A stretch of DNA of 64,000 nucleotides from Wuchereria bancrofti (GCA_005281725.1 SSBO01000012.1:709651-773650), one strand, 5' to 3'; numbered from the stretch's first letter, positions 39,503-52,940 are shown. The notes: generated from the sequence alone by a model not told the origin. Numbers and translations are program-made.

Positions 39503-39597
39503 ATGTTTGTGTCTGCATGTATGTTTGTATGTGTGTGTGTGTGTGTTTGTATGTGTGTGTGTGTGTTTGTATGTGTGTGTGTTTGTATGTGTATGTT
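39503..39597. repeat. (TG)n microsatellite with TTTGTATG interruptions
   Basis: TG runs regularly interrupted by TTTGTATG, giving a minisatellite-like pattern over about 95 bp. It creates a Cys/Val open frame that is not a gene. Confidence 0.95.
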
Positions 39598-41264
39598 TTA
39601 AATCAAAGAATTAAAAAAATGGCATTTGAAATAATTCATGAAGCGAAGAAATCCTAACAAACAGTCGTCTAAGATAAAGTTTGCTTTTTTTTTTCCTTTC
39701 CTTTTTGCCTAACATTTAAAAAGCAAAATGCTTTATGGTATTATAAATGTTTCGTCTATTTTTTTTTATTGAAAAAAAAAAAAAGAAAAGGGAAGGAAAA
39801 AAGAGAGAGAGAAGAGTGAAGTTATTTCTGCTAGTTAAAAATGAAAAAACGAAAAAGTTAAAGTAAAAAAGGAAGGAAATAAATAAACAAAATAAATATC
39901 TTTTACTTTTATGCTTTTAAAATAATTTAATAAATCATTCATTTAGTATTTTAGCAATTTAAATGTTAACGAGAAAAAAATAAAAATAAAAAGACAAGAA
40001 AAGAGTAAATAAGTGGAAAAAGAAAGAGAATCTATGCAAAGTTATTGAGCTAAAGAGAAAATATATGTATAATGTAAGCATTTAAAACAAATAAGTATTT
40101 TTGAACTTATAGTATTAGTATGTAATATTAAATTTTAATTAATGAGAATAATTTTTTTAATTAATTAATTTTATTTTTTTCCTTCTTGAAAAAATTAAAG
40201 TTTCTTTTTAAGTGTTTTCAAAAAATTTTTTAATTCAGCTCACTTAAATTTTTACAAATTTTGTTTTTCCAATATTTATGTAATCAAAAAAAAGCTAAGG
40301 TTGCAGATTAAACATACATTTCTTTTCTAGGCAAATTTATTACTAAAGTTTAGCTAATGAATGATTGATTCAATTAAAATTTTTTTTTGATCATTTTTAC
40401 ACATCAGATTAGTAACTGCATTTTTTTCTCGAATTTAAAAATAAATTTTTTTTTTTTTTTTAAGCAAGAAAGCAAAGTTAAAAAAATATTTTCTTTGGAA
40501 GAGGAATTTTTAGTAAGTGTTTATTATCAGTTTGTTATGCCTCTTTATTAGTTTATTTTTAGTCAGTTTATTACGTTTTTTTTTTTTTTTTTTGAAGGTA
40601 AACTTATCAGCCATCACACGTAATATGAGAAAATTGTTGATATTAGCTTAGTCTAAAATTTTGTTTACCTGTGAAACATTTATGATAATGACAAATATAT
40701 CACTTATCATTTGTTCATTAGCAATTTTCAATGTTTCATCATTACTGTCAAAAAATGTTTGTGGTTAACAATAAATGATGCATTCTGCTCTATTAAATGA
40801 TTATTATCTAAACCGGATTCAGCTTTCAGTTTACCGGATCCACTATTGTCTAAACAGTCCTCCATCATTTACATTTCTTGATGATAGGATCTCACATTTT
40901 TCATTGTCATTTCTATGACATTATCAGTTTCACAATTTGTCATTTATTAATAATTATTATTTATTGATAAATGAAAATAGCAGAGAATTCTAAGAATTCG
41001 AGAAATTCCAGAAAAAACTAGTGCACTTTTAAATATTTCAAAATAAAAATTTCCAAATTTTAATTTTTATTTTGCTAAATGATTAGTACAAAATAAGTCT
41101 TATGTTGTTGTTATTTTAGATTTATATAATTAGATGTAGTGAAAATGAATTTTATAATATTTCATTATTCCATCAATACAATAATTGAAATCAGTTATTA
41201 CTATTAAACCAATTCACCATGTAATACTAAATTTGGATGTGGCATGTTATTTGGTTATATATTT

Positions 41265-41782
41265 AATTTTTAATCTATAACTTTCTTTATCCATTATCAA
41301 CAATGATAAACTGATATAATTTCCACGTAACAATAATTGGTACAATTTCACAAAATTTACCAAAATTACAATTCTTTCCTTAATTTGTTTCGTCTTATTA
41401 TTTCTTTTACATTTATTGTTTTTCAATTGATAACAAAAATATCATTACTATTATTATCATTATTTATTTATTATTATTAATCACTATTATTAATCATCAT
41501 TATTAATTATCATCATTATTTATTATTATTAATTATTACTATTTTTATTATTATTATTATTATTAATATCATTGTTATTACTATTGTTACCATTATTATT
41601 ATCAATTATTATTAATATTATTATTAATCATTATTATCAATATTATTATTGTTATTATTATTGCTATTATTAACGTTATGCAAATATTTGTATGATAAAA
41701 TTTATTTCAAATGACATATTTTTCATTTCAATTTTTAATCTACAATTTTCTTTATCCATTATCAACAATGATAAACTGATAT
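41265..41782. repeat. 52-bp direct repeats flanking an ATT-rich tract
   Basis: A unit containing CTTTATCCATTATCAACAAT occurs at about 41265-41318 and again at 41731-41782 with few differences. The 410 bp between them include a long imperfect ATT/ATC triplet tract (about 41449-41682). Confidence 0.85.
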
Positions 41783-41957
41783 GTACAACAATGTATGTTA
41801 TAATTAATCAAAAGATAAAAATTTGCATTATTGCAATAGCATATCGTAATAATTTAAAAAATTCTTTGTTATTTAGTATTACTAATAGCAGCTGACATTC
41901 ATTTATTCATTCATTTCTCATCCATCCCATTAATATTTTTACATTATTGTAAAAAAA

Positions 41958-42009
41958 GTGAGAGGAGAAAGAGGAAAAAAAAGAGAAAGAGAGAGAGAGA
42001 GAGAGAGGT
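41958..42009. repeat. Polypurine GA tract
   Basis: Interrupted GA/GAAA tract ending in about 12 GA units. Confidence 0.9.
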
Positions 42010-42554
42010 GAAAAAAAAAATCTTTCAAAATGTATAATTAGCAAAAATTGCATTTCAAACGAATTGTCATGTTTTTTTTTTTTCAAAAAATTGTAAAGTG
42101 AATAATAGTATATGCTATGGGACAGGTGGCGCAAATTTTTCACTATAAAAAAAAAATGTAGCAATAGCTTAAAAAGTATTCTTTTTACAACAAAATTTTC
42201 ACATCTCAAAATAAAACTAAGCAAAATTCTCATCAATTTAAAAAAAAAAAAAAAAACGAAAATTGCTATTAATTTTATTTAATGCTTAATAGATTCATTT
42301 TTTCGTTTTTCATTTCCTTTTAACATTTATTCATTTAACTTTTTGTTAAATTTCATAGTGTTTCGTCTTCTTTTTCTCTTCTGCAACACTCTTCTTCCTC
42401 TTACTATTCATTAATTAATTAAATTAATGAGTAATTAATCAACAATATATGCTTACTTCTATTACTTCTATCTCTTGAAAATTTTTATAGTTAAAAAAAT
42501 GATTTTTTTAATGTTTTTTTTTTTAATTTCAATAATGTTGTGATATATAATATT

Positions 42555-42870
42555 ATCATTTCTTCGTTTTCATTATTGTGTAATATTTTTTTATTAGTTA
42601 AAAAAAAAAGCAGAAATAATTAAATTTTTTTTGACAATAATCATACGATATTTCTTTTGTGTTCATGCATATGTTATTTTGTATTTATTTGAAATAAATT
42701 ACAAATTAATTAAATTATTCAATTAATAATGAATTATTTCATTAATGATTATTTCTCGATGTTACAATAACTAAAAAAACATTTCTTCGTTTCTGTGTTA
42801 TTGTGTAATATGTTTTTATTAAAAAAAAAAAACAAAAATTATTGAAATTTTTTTTTGACAAGAATTTTGA
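42555..42870. repeat. Decayed direct duplication (period about 220 bp)
   Basis: A block containing ATTTCTTCGTTT and TATTGTGTAATAT, then an A-run and TTTTTTTGACAA, occurs at about 42559-42640 and again at about 42781-42865. Confidence 0.7.
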
Positions 42871-44052
42871 TTTTTTTAAATGAGTTTTTTTTTTTCTATT
42901 TTATTTTGAAATTTAAAAAATAATGGAACACAATTTGTAATGCAAAATGTTGTTTTATTTCACTCTAACTTTTATCATTCATTTTAAGAAAAATTGGAAG
43001 GAAAAAAAAGTAGAAAATTAGCAATTTTATTTTTGCTGGAAATATTTTCAAAAAAAAAAATGAAAGAAAATGCAGTAATTTACATTTTAATAATAATTCT
43101 TTAAACTCAGTACAGATTTTAATATGCTAAATTTAATCTTATTTTAGCAAATATCTCCATTTAATTAATCCTTTGTAATATCTTTTTTTAGTTTTAACAA
43201 AATTCATATTTGGTAGTGCGTAATTCGAGCGTTATTAAAATGTATCCATCTTTCTCACTTTTTTTTTATCGTAACAAAAATTTTGAAAAGAAAAAAACTA
43301 TTTTAACAAATTTGAAGAATAATTTTAGCATTCATATCATTTTATATTCATTACATTCAGTTATTTCAAGTTCTGTCAAAATTCATTTTACATTTTTTGA
43401 TTAAAATTTGGAGAACATTTACAAATTTTTCTCCGTAAAATTCAAGGTTATTATAAAAAAATTTTCCAACTGTAAAATGTAAATCTTTATCTTATTATGA
43501 TAATCAATTCTAACATCAATTATAAAGTTGTTTTTTATGATTCTACTTTTAACAATCAATCACTTTGTTAATCTAACAAACTAATTAATATTCATTTAAT
43601 ATTTAGGTGCAATTCGTACCATTAATTCGAAAAATAAAACTTATTCCTAAAATTCGAGGAAAACTTTTCAAAAAAGAAAGCGTTGGAAAGGTTTTTTTCT
43701 TGAAAAATTCTAGAAGAATACATTTTATTTGACTAGTTGATTTTTCGAATATTTTACTTAAAAAAATAAAAAACGAAAAGAAAGGAGCCTTTTTTTTTAC
43801 AAAATGTTTTGACAACATTAAAATTTGCAACTATTTCTTCTTAGAACTTTTTTTATCAAACAAATATTTAACTAAGTGCTATTTTTTCCTTTTTTTTACA
43901 ACAACAAAGAGCGTTTTAAGAAGTTCCAATTTATAAAGCACTGTAATTTGATGAGAAAAAAAAACTTTGACACGAAATAACAAACTTTAAAATGAAAAAG
44001 CCATCAATTTTAAGCTAAATTTTACATCCATTAATGTTAAATCTGAAGAATA

Positions 44053-44155
44053 ACGACAAACAACAACAAACAACCAATAGCAAATGACAATAACAACAAA
44101 TAACAACAACAACAGCAACAAACAACAACAACAACAGCAACAAACAACAACAAAA
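44053..44155. repeat. CAA-type microsatellite
   Basis: AAC/ACA triplets with AACAACAGCAACAA repeated in tandem. Confidence 0.9.
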
Positions 44156-44367
44156 AGCTTTCATTTCGAATTTGCTATAAACTTCTTTGTTCAATAATTG
44201 CCATAAATTTTCGCCGTATGTCTTTTGCTTGTTTATTATTTTCAATTCATCGGAAATTGATTCATTTCGAATTTGGGATTCAAATCATTTGCTATAAACT
44301 TAACAACAAAAAGGAAAACACATAGATGATAAGGCGGGAATAATTATATCATTTATAAAGAGCAAGA

Positions 44368-44464
44368 AAATAAATAAATAAATGAATAAATATTGCACTT
44401 ATTATTGATACTAGATTGAAATAAGCAATTTTGAGAATAAATAAATAAACAAATAAATAAATAA
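44368..44464. repeat. AAAT-type tetranucleotide repeats
   Basis: Two runs of AAAT units, separated by about 40 bp. Confidence 0.85.
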
Positions 44465-45006
44465 GTTGATTTATCTGCTTGTATGTTCATTAATGATTTA
44501 GTATCAAATTAATTTTCAATCATTTCATTAAATCTTTGCTGAATTTTTTTCATTTTTCTTCTCGTTTCTTTCTTTTTTCTTTTCTAATTTCTTTCAAATA
44601 CAATTTTTGAGGTGGAAAAACCTTATCGAATTTTTTTTTATTTTTGTTATTATTGGATAAAGATAGGACCTAATTATAATATTCATAAAATTATTTTCAA
44701 AAATAATTGTTGTATTGATTTATATTGTAAATTTTTATCATTTTATGTATATTTATGCGTATATTACGTATACCACTCATTATTATTAATTAAAAAAAAA
44801 GATAAATTAGAAAAAATGTCATAAACTCATTTTCAAAGTATTTATTATTAAAAAAAAACTAATTAACATTTATACAAGAAATAAGTAAATAAAATTATAA
44901 CAAAATTATTTCACTAATACGTAATACAACAAAAAAATATATATATATGTATCAAATTTAAATAACGGAAGTAAAATTTTTTAAAAAAAGAAAGCGAAAA
45001 AAAAAC

Positions 45007-45045
45007 AAGAAAAGAGAGAAGAGAGAGAGAGAAAGAGAGGGAGAA
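45007..45045. repeat. Polypurine GA tract
   Basis: GA units with AAA and GGG interruptions. Confidence 0.85.
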
Positions 45046-46530
45046 AAAAAAACAGATAAATAAATAAAAATTTCAAAATGAATTCTTCTAAACTAGATTT
45101 TCTCTCTTTTTTTTTTAAAAAAAAAAGAAAAAAAAAAAAAAAAAAAAACTAAGAAAGAAATAGCACTAAATACATGAAATGAACATACCAATTGACAATT
45201 TAATGGCTCATAAATTACAATTTTTGAACCACAAAAATATCTCTCTTTTATCGTTTTGTCATTTGTTGTTCAACAAAAGCGGCAATTTTCCCTCTTTCCT
45301 TTCTTTCTGTCTTTTTTTTTTCTTTCTATTTTTTATCGTTTTATATTTTTTATTTGTTTATTTATTCATTTTTTTTTTTTTTTTTTTGTATAATTCTAAT
45401 CTAAAAGAAAAATGATATTAGATGAAAAAGATATTTCATCAACATATTTTGTTGACATTTTTTTGTGTGTTATATATATTTCGTTTCTCTCTTTTTTTTT
45501 AATTGAAAAAAAATTTTTTTGAATTCATTTTTGATGAAATAATCACTTTTTTTTAGAATTTATTCATACATCTGAGATTATTTCCTTTTATTTCCTAAAG
45601 GTTAATTTTTATTCACTGATTTTTTTTCCTCCTTTTTTCTTCTTACTTTTGTTTTCTAGAATTAGATTTTTATATTCTCTGGCTTTTTTTTTTGTTTTAA
45701 CTAGACTAAATTTTGTCCTTTTCTTCTCTTTACTCTTTTTTTTCCTGAATTATGTATTTGTTCTTCTTTTCCTTTTTTTTTCTTTTTTTAAAATTAAATT
45801 TTATTCCTTTAAATTTTATTTTCCTAGGCTACATTATTCCTTTACATCTACCTTTTTTTTTTTGCTAGGCTTATGTCTTTATTGTCAATTTAATTAAAGC
45901 CTTAGAGAGAATTCTTTCTAATAGCTTATTTGAAATAATAATTTAATTTTTTTCTTTTTTTTGTTTGTTAACTGGCTGTTATTGATTTTTGATTAAGAAA
46001 GCAAAAATTCTTCCAAAAAAAAAATAAAAAAAAAATAAAATCTATCGAACTATTAAATATAATCATTTAAAACTGAAAAAAATTTCTCCGTTCTCATCTT
46101 ATTTACCCAAATCTAACTAATCTAATGTTACCCAGTATTACCCAACATTACCCAAAAATATACAAGTTTTACCCATTCATATGTACGTAGAAATCTACTT
46201 TATTAAATATAATTTATTTGTCATTCTACTTTACATCGTACAATACATTTCTTCATTTCTATATTTTATTTCTATTTTCATTTCTGTATTTTATTTCAAT
46301 ATTTATTCAATTTATTTTTTTTTTCTTTTAATATTTCATTGAATAAATTCAATTCATTACTAAATTAATGATTTTTTTATTTGTTTATTTATTTTATTTA
46401 CGTATTTTTTTTTTTTGTACAATTCAGTTCATCTAAAATTCTTCCTCTTTTTTTTTATCCATTTACTATTTGAAAATTTAAGTTTTTTAACTTCAACTTT
46501 TTAATTGTTTTCAATGCAAAAAAGACAAAA

Positions 46531-46590
46531 AAATGGCGACAAATTTCCAATTAATTTCAAAAATGGCGAGAAATTTTCAATTAATTTCAA
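46531..46590. repeat. 30-bp tandem duplication
   Basis: AAATGGCGA begins two near-identical 30-bp copies at 46531 and 46561. Confidence 0.9.
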
Positions 46591-47883
46591 TAAGGAATAT
46601 TTTCTTTTTTTTTCATCCATTTACTATTTAAAAAATTATTTTTTTTCGTAATAATTTAGGAATAACTAATTTAGGAATAACTTTTTAATTATTTAATTTT
46701 GATTACTGAAAACTTTTATAATAAATTTATTTGTCTATACAAGAAAAGACGAAAATTTCTAATTAATTTTAATATGATTAATTTTAATTTCATAAAAAAA
46801 CATTTATTTATTACTATTAATAGGCATTGATATTATTATCTTATCATTTAGTTTTATCATTTCTTTTTTTTTACCTATACAATAAGAGCAAAAAAAAGAA
46901 ATGAGAAGAATGAATGTCATTGCAAATGTCAACAGATAGATATATTCAAAAATGACCTTCTGTTATTTTACGTTGGCAATCGATCAAACCTATAAACTAT
47001 TTTTGAAGATGTAAAATGTGACAAAAGATAAGACAACAAACTAAAAATGATTAATTGATATTACTATCTTTTTTTTTTCTTCCCTCTATCAAAAAATATT
47101 TTACATTTTGCGCTTTTTCTTTTTTTTTTTCTTCAACATGCATATAATTAAATGAATGAATGAATTTAATGTGTTTTTTTAAAAATGATTTCATATTTTG
47201 ATATTTTAATTAATTATTTATTTGAATTAATTAAAATATTATGAGCAATTATAATTTAGCTGTTAATTAAATTAAGCGAACGATGTTTTGTTATTTGATA
47301 TATAATTTTCATATTTATTATTTGATATATATTTTTTTAAATTAACTTTTTTATTAGACTAATATTTAGAAATTATATATATCATTTATTAGATTATAGT
47401 ATTTAGATTAAAATAGTTTCAGATTTCAAATTATAATTATCATTTCATAATTACAAAAAATGTTTAGACACAATTAATAAACTCGTTTTATTATTGGATA
47501 TTTAAAATTAAATTGCTTAGGTCTGATTTGTTAATTGTCATTGACAATTTTATGCTACATTTATTTTTGAAATTGATTTTTTTTTCATTAACTAAGCATG
47601 ATTTTAATAATTATGATATAACTATGATTTAATAATAATTATGACGTAACTACAATTCAAAATAATCATTCCGTTAATGTATTTTTTTTATAAATATTTA
47701 GGCATAATAATACATTTTTCATTCAAAAATATTCTAGAAACTAATATTATTTTCTGCGATGAATTTTAAATTATTTATTTGCTGAATTTAATTTTTCCGG
47801 ACTTCTTAAAAAAAGAAACGGAATAAATGATAGTTAAAACATTTATTTAATTAAAAAACTTTATTTAAGAATTTTTTATTTAG

Positions 47884-48606
47884 TCATTATCTTATTTATC
47901 TCATTTCACTTATTCAATTAATTATCTCACTTAGCAATCAATTACTTTATTTTTTGTCAATTAATTATCACTTATCATAATATTTCACCAATGGATTAAT
48001 TTTGCAACAAATATTTACTGATAAATTATTTTGATAATTTTAGAAGTTTATTGAAAAAACTTTTACAATTATTAATAATTCCTATTTTAGACATTTGAAA
48101 GATTATTGCTTGAGAATGAAACGGATGTAATCAAAATTTTTAAAAGATAGAAATTATTTTGAAAAGTAACAGTTTGATAATCTAACAATTGTTAATTCCC
48201 TTGATATTTCATTAATTTTCTTTGAAAGAGAGAGAGAGAGAGAGAGGGGGACAAAGAGGAAATAATCGAAGATTTCAAAATTCCAAAAAATTAATAAATA
48301 TATTTGAAGAAGCAATGATGAAGTTTTATTACATCTGTTTTATTCTCAAGCAATCTTTCAAATGTCTAAAGTAAGAATTAGTAATAATTCTAAAAGTTTT
48401 TTCAATAAACTTGTAAAATTATCAAAATAATTTACCAGTAAATATTTGTTGCAAACTAATCCATTAATGAAAAAAATGATGAATATTATGATAAATGATA
48501 ATTAGTTAACAAAAAATAAAGTAATTGATTGCTAAGTGAGATAATTAATTTTTTTGGGCGAGGTAATTAATTGAATAAGTGAGATGAGATAAATATGATA
48601 ATGATA
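47884..48606. repeat. Long spaced inverted repeat, MITE-like
   Basis: The left arm (about 47884-48136) reads as the reverse complement of the right arm (about 48322-48606). Scattered mismatches and a few small indels separate them, plus one insertion of about 30 nt in the right arm near 48542-48575 that itself partly duplicates neighbouring sequence. Landmarks: TGCTTGAGAATGAAAC at 48108-48123 against GTTTTATTCTCAAGCA at 48337-48352, and AGCAATCAATTACTTTATTT at 47933 against its complement near 48517-48536. The spacer of about 185 bp holds a (GA)n tract at 48226-48246. No coding capacity is seen. A non-autonomous fold-back transposon or an inverted duplication would fit. Confidence 0.85.
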
Positions 48607-49475
48607 AGTGAGCTATGATAAGCGACATAATTATCTGAATAATTAATAGAAAAATGATGAGTTATGATAAAGTGATAAATAAATAAAACATAAAAGAATG
48701 TAAAATATTTCGAAATTCATATTACAATTACAAAAATCTTTCAAATCCACTCATTGTATTGTTCATATTTAAGATTTCGAATCATTTCAAAATTTTTTTA
48801 ATTTCTTAAATTATTCCTGTCAATAATTTTATTTATAATTTCATTTTTGGGTAGTTTTTTATCTTTCAATGATAAATTCTTTATCAAAAAAAAGGCACAT
48901 ATATTGACTGATAATCAGTGCAAATATACATATTCCCATTGTATCATTTTTTGCTTAAAAATTCTCACAAATATAAATTTAAAATTTTCATTACTTATTT
49001 AAATTAACGTTACAGGAATTATTTTAATGTATTTTAATTACTGATTTAATTTGTGATAAACATTTTAACATATTTTAATTATTATTTTAATTTATGGTAA
49101 ATTTCTCCTTCTGTTTAATAATAAAACGCATTTTTCTTTTCACTTTATACTTAATTCATTTCATTCTTTTTGTTTATTGTTTGTTTATTTTCATTCCTTT
49201 TTATTTCATCTTCTCTTCCTCTTGTTTTTTCTTTTTAGTTTTAAAAAAAATTTCATTTATAACAACAATAATTGATTTGTCTGAAAAATATGTCTGAGAC
49301 AAATCTTTTTCTTAAATTTCATTTATTTAATACTTACAGAACTTTAAGTTTTTTTTGCAAAGAATTAGTAAATGTATAATATATCATCACTTTTTCATTA
49401 AATATTATCTTTTTTAATTCAATTTATATTTTTTAACTTTTTAAAAATAATTTCTTTCAAAATGATCAGTTCTAT

Positions 49476-49553
49476 TTCCTCCTTCTACTCTCTCTTTCTC
49501 TCTCTCTCTCCTTCTCACCTTTCCTCCCTCCCTCTCTCCCCTTCTCTCTTTCA
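49476..49553. repeat. Polypyrimidine CT tract
   Basis: CT/CCT tract of about 75 bp in a T-rich stretch. Confidence 0.9.
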
Positions 49554-49766
49554 TTCTTGTTTTTTTTTCCCCTTAAAATGGTTTTATTCTTTAATAGATT
49601 ACATTAACAACTCTCAGGAAGTAATCAATTTAAAAAAAAATTAATTAATTTTTTTTTTTGTTATTTGATTATCAAAATGATTCATTCATTTATCACTTTT
49701 TAAAATTAATTTTACACATCACATATACTTGTTATTTCGTTACATTTCGATTCAATTTAACTGTCA

Positions 49767-49820
49767 CTCACTCCCTCTCTCTCCCTCCCTCCCTTCCTCT
49801 CTCTCTCTCTCTCCTTGTCT
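49767..49820. repeat. Polypyrimidine CT tract
   Basis: CT/CCCT tract of about 50 bp, same strand orientation as the tract at 49476. Confidence 0.9.
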
Positions 49821-51395
49821 TCCGTAAAAATTTCATACATTACGCATCTTTTTGTTATCTCTTTGCTTTAATATTTCGATTCAATGTCATACAAAAAAAA
49901 AAAAAAAAAAAAGAATCGTTCATTTTTCTTTTTTGTTCTTTTTTTGAAAAGTTATTTATCACTTATCCATCATACATATTTCATTTCACTCTTATCAATT
50001 ATTTAAGTATTTTATTCTTTTTCCTTTTTTTTTCCTTTTTTTTGTTTTAAAGGCAAATGAATTATTGCAACAAACATTAAACATTGCTACTTAATTTTCT
50101 TATTTAAACTAACTAAAGTTAAAATTGTATTATTTTATTTTCTATTTGAAAAGATAACTGTAAATTTTTAATATTTCTATTTCTTTAATTTTTTTTTTCA
50201 GATAAAGTTGTTATATAATATTAAAAAAGTTTTTTTTTCTTTTTTGTAAATAATTCGAAGTCAGAAAATCATTAATTCAATCTGAAACTCTTACAATAAG
50301 TTGTTGATATTATTAGCATGAAATGATAAATAACACAAATTATTAGATTAAAATTATTCCTAAATTATTACTACGAGACATTTGCGCAATTATGATTTGC
50401 GCTAATTGTAATTCAGTATATCAATTATTGTTTATCAGTTCAAAATTTTTATTACATCATTATTATTATTTCATTATTTGAATTAAATTTTTGTGAATGA
50501 ATATTTAAAAAGTTTTACTAAATATAAAATCTTGATATAAGCTAGAAAAAAAAGTGAGAGAGAGAGATAGAGTGAGAGAAAGAAAAAAATGAAGAAATAT
50601 CATAATTGTGAATGATATGAATAAAATTTATTTATAAAATTATCAATTAAAAATTAATAAATTATTTGATATTACTTAATATTTATATTAAAATAAAATT
50701 TTTGTAATATAATTTTAAAACTTTTCAATTTTTAAATCAATTATATTTTCTAAAACTTTGAATAAATTTATGATTATATCATATAATATAATATAACAAA
50801 ACATTTCGTTTATTTCATTAGCATACTTTTTAGCATTTTTTTTTTTCTCTTTCCTTTTGTTATGTTTATTTTATAAAAAGGAATATCTAATGGATGTGTC
50901 GATTTGTTAGCGCTAATAAAAATATGAATACATATTGCGCCATTTCTATTTCTTCTTCTTCGTCTTTTTCTTCTTTACCATTTTATTTTTTCTTTTTTTT
51001 AAAAAGTTTACAAAAAATAATCGAAATTTGAAAAAAAAATTTTTTTCCTTCATTTTTTTTCTTTTGTTCTCATTACAGATATAACTTATTATTTACAATT
51101 CTAGCATATAATAATAGTTATAATGATATGTGATATGATGGTGATAATGTTAGAAATATTTTCAAGCATTGATAAAACATAACGAATAACAATATTTAAG
51201 TGGTGATAATGATGATAATCAGATGAATTTCATTCGAATAGCAATATTAAATGATGATAATCAGATAAGTTTTATTCATCATGAGGCATTAATTTAATAA
51301 AAATTTGATTGAAATAATATTTTATTCATTTATCACTATCTTCTACTATTCAATCAAACAAACAAATATTCATTTATCAACTTTATAAATGTTCA

Positions 51396-51543
51396 ATTAA
51401 ACCGGATAAAATGCCAAGTATCTCATGTTGGCTCTATCAATTACTAAATCAAACCGGATAAAATATCAAATACCATATGTTAATTTTACTAATGCCTCAT
51501 GTCACCATTTTTATCATTTCAAATCAAACCGGATAAAATATCA
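51396..51543. repeat. Three copies of a CCGGATAAAAT motif
   Basis: AAACCGGATAAAAT occurs at 51399, 51451 and 51526. The second and third copies share the exact 20-mer TCAAACCGGATAAAATATCA. Confidence 0.85.
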
Positions 51544-51965
51544 GTGAAATTATCAAAATTATTCTGATCTAAAATAACTCTAAAATGAATAATATATAAT
51601 ATTACTTTTTCATACAATCATATCACTATCATTAACAGTGATACAAATAACAAACAATGATAATATGTAAATAATGATAAAAGCTTTATGAACTATTCAA
51701 ATAATCACACTTCAATCACTCAAATGTCCCATTTGCGCATGTACTAATTTCCGCTCTATTGTTGTTGTTTTTTTTTTCCTGAAGGTCAACATTTTCTTTT
51801 TCCTTTTTCCCTTTTTCCCTTTTTTTTTTCTTTTTTTTTGAATGATGAAAAGTGCGAAATATTTTTCTTCTAATACTTTTCTTTTAATCTCTTGTCATGA
51901 AGACCCAAATTTTTTTTTTCTTTTTTCTTTGAATTTTTCAATGCTGAAATGATTTCAACAAAAAT

Positions 51966-52330
51966 TATTCTTCTATAAACGATAATTTTTTTTTTTTTTT
52001 GATATTTTTAAAATATTAAAATTAAATATATCATTTATTTAATGATATTCTTGAGAAATCTTAAGCTTAGATTATCATTATTACTACTATTACTTATACT
52101 ACTACTACTATTACTTGTGTTAGAAAAGTAAGATAAACTATGTAATTCTTCTGTAAACGATATTTTTCAAAGTACTACACTAAATTTTATTTGATTCCTA
52201 AGAATTTAATTTTTGATATTTATTAAATTAAATGTATTTAACAATATTCTTGAGAAATCTCAAGTTTAGATTACAATTATTGCTATTACTACTATTATTA
52301 CTTGTACTATTACTATTACTTATGTTTAAG
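51966..52330. repeat. Decayed tandem duplication (period about 180-200 bp)
   Basis: TTCTTCTRTAAACGAT (51969 and 52146), CTTGAGAAATCT (52050 and 52249) and a following ACT/ATT triplet tract recur in the same order, so a block of nearly 200 bp was duplicated. Confidence 0.8.
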
Positions 52331-52529
52331 CAAACAGAAGCTTAGTAATTTGCAATGAATGCTATATTTTATCACAATAAGTGCTATCATTTTAATTTAA
52401 TATTTATTAGTCATTTTAATTTAATATTTATTAGTTTAATTTAAAATTTATTAGTTAAAATCACTTTATATTATAATTGAATGATTTGATATTATAAAAT
52501 GAAATTATAAATTCAATACATTAAACGAT

Positions 52530-52940
52530 TTAAAAAAAAAAGATGGGAATTACAATTTTAAATTGAATTTAAATTTCAATTTGTATTCAAAATTTATTTT
52601 GAGTCAAATACTATTTTTTATTTGTCTCAAATGATTATTATTGCAAAATTTTTGCAAAATATTTAATAAAATAAATAAATTTTCTATCGTTTCTGGCAAC
52701 TAAATTATTCATTTAATACTTATTCATTTCTTAAGCTTATTATAATTTAATTCAATTCATCATTTGAAGTACTAAGTTTCCTTCTCTTTTGTTTTTATTT
52801 AAATGCATTATTTAGGCCTTTAAACAATTGAAAAAAAACGAAAATTACAACTTTAAGCTGAATTTAAATTTAAATATGTATTCAAAATTTATGAATACAA
52901 TTTAAAATTTATTTTGAATCGAATATTGTTATTTTGTTTG
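52530..52940. repeat. Decayed direct duplication (period about 300 bp)
   Basis: A-run, TTACAA, TGAATTTAAATTT and GTATTCAAAATTTAT occur in order at about 52530-52620 and again at about 52830-52935. Confidence 0.7.

Noticed and set aside
39423..39614. Cys/Val-rich open frame
   Set aside because: Product of the TG microsatellite.
45179..50050. Several Phe/Leu/Ser-rich + strand frames
   Set aside because: They arise from T-runs and CT tracts; no splice phase, start context or family resemblance.
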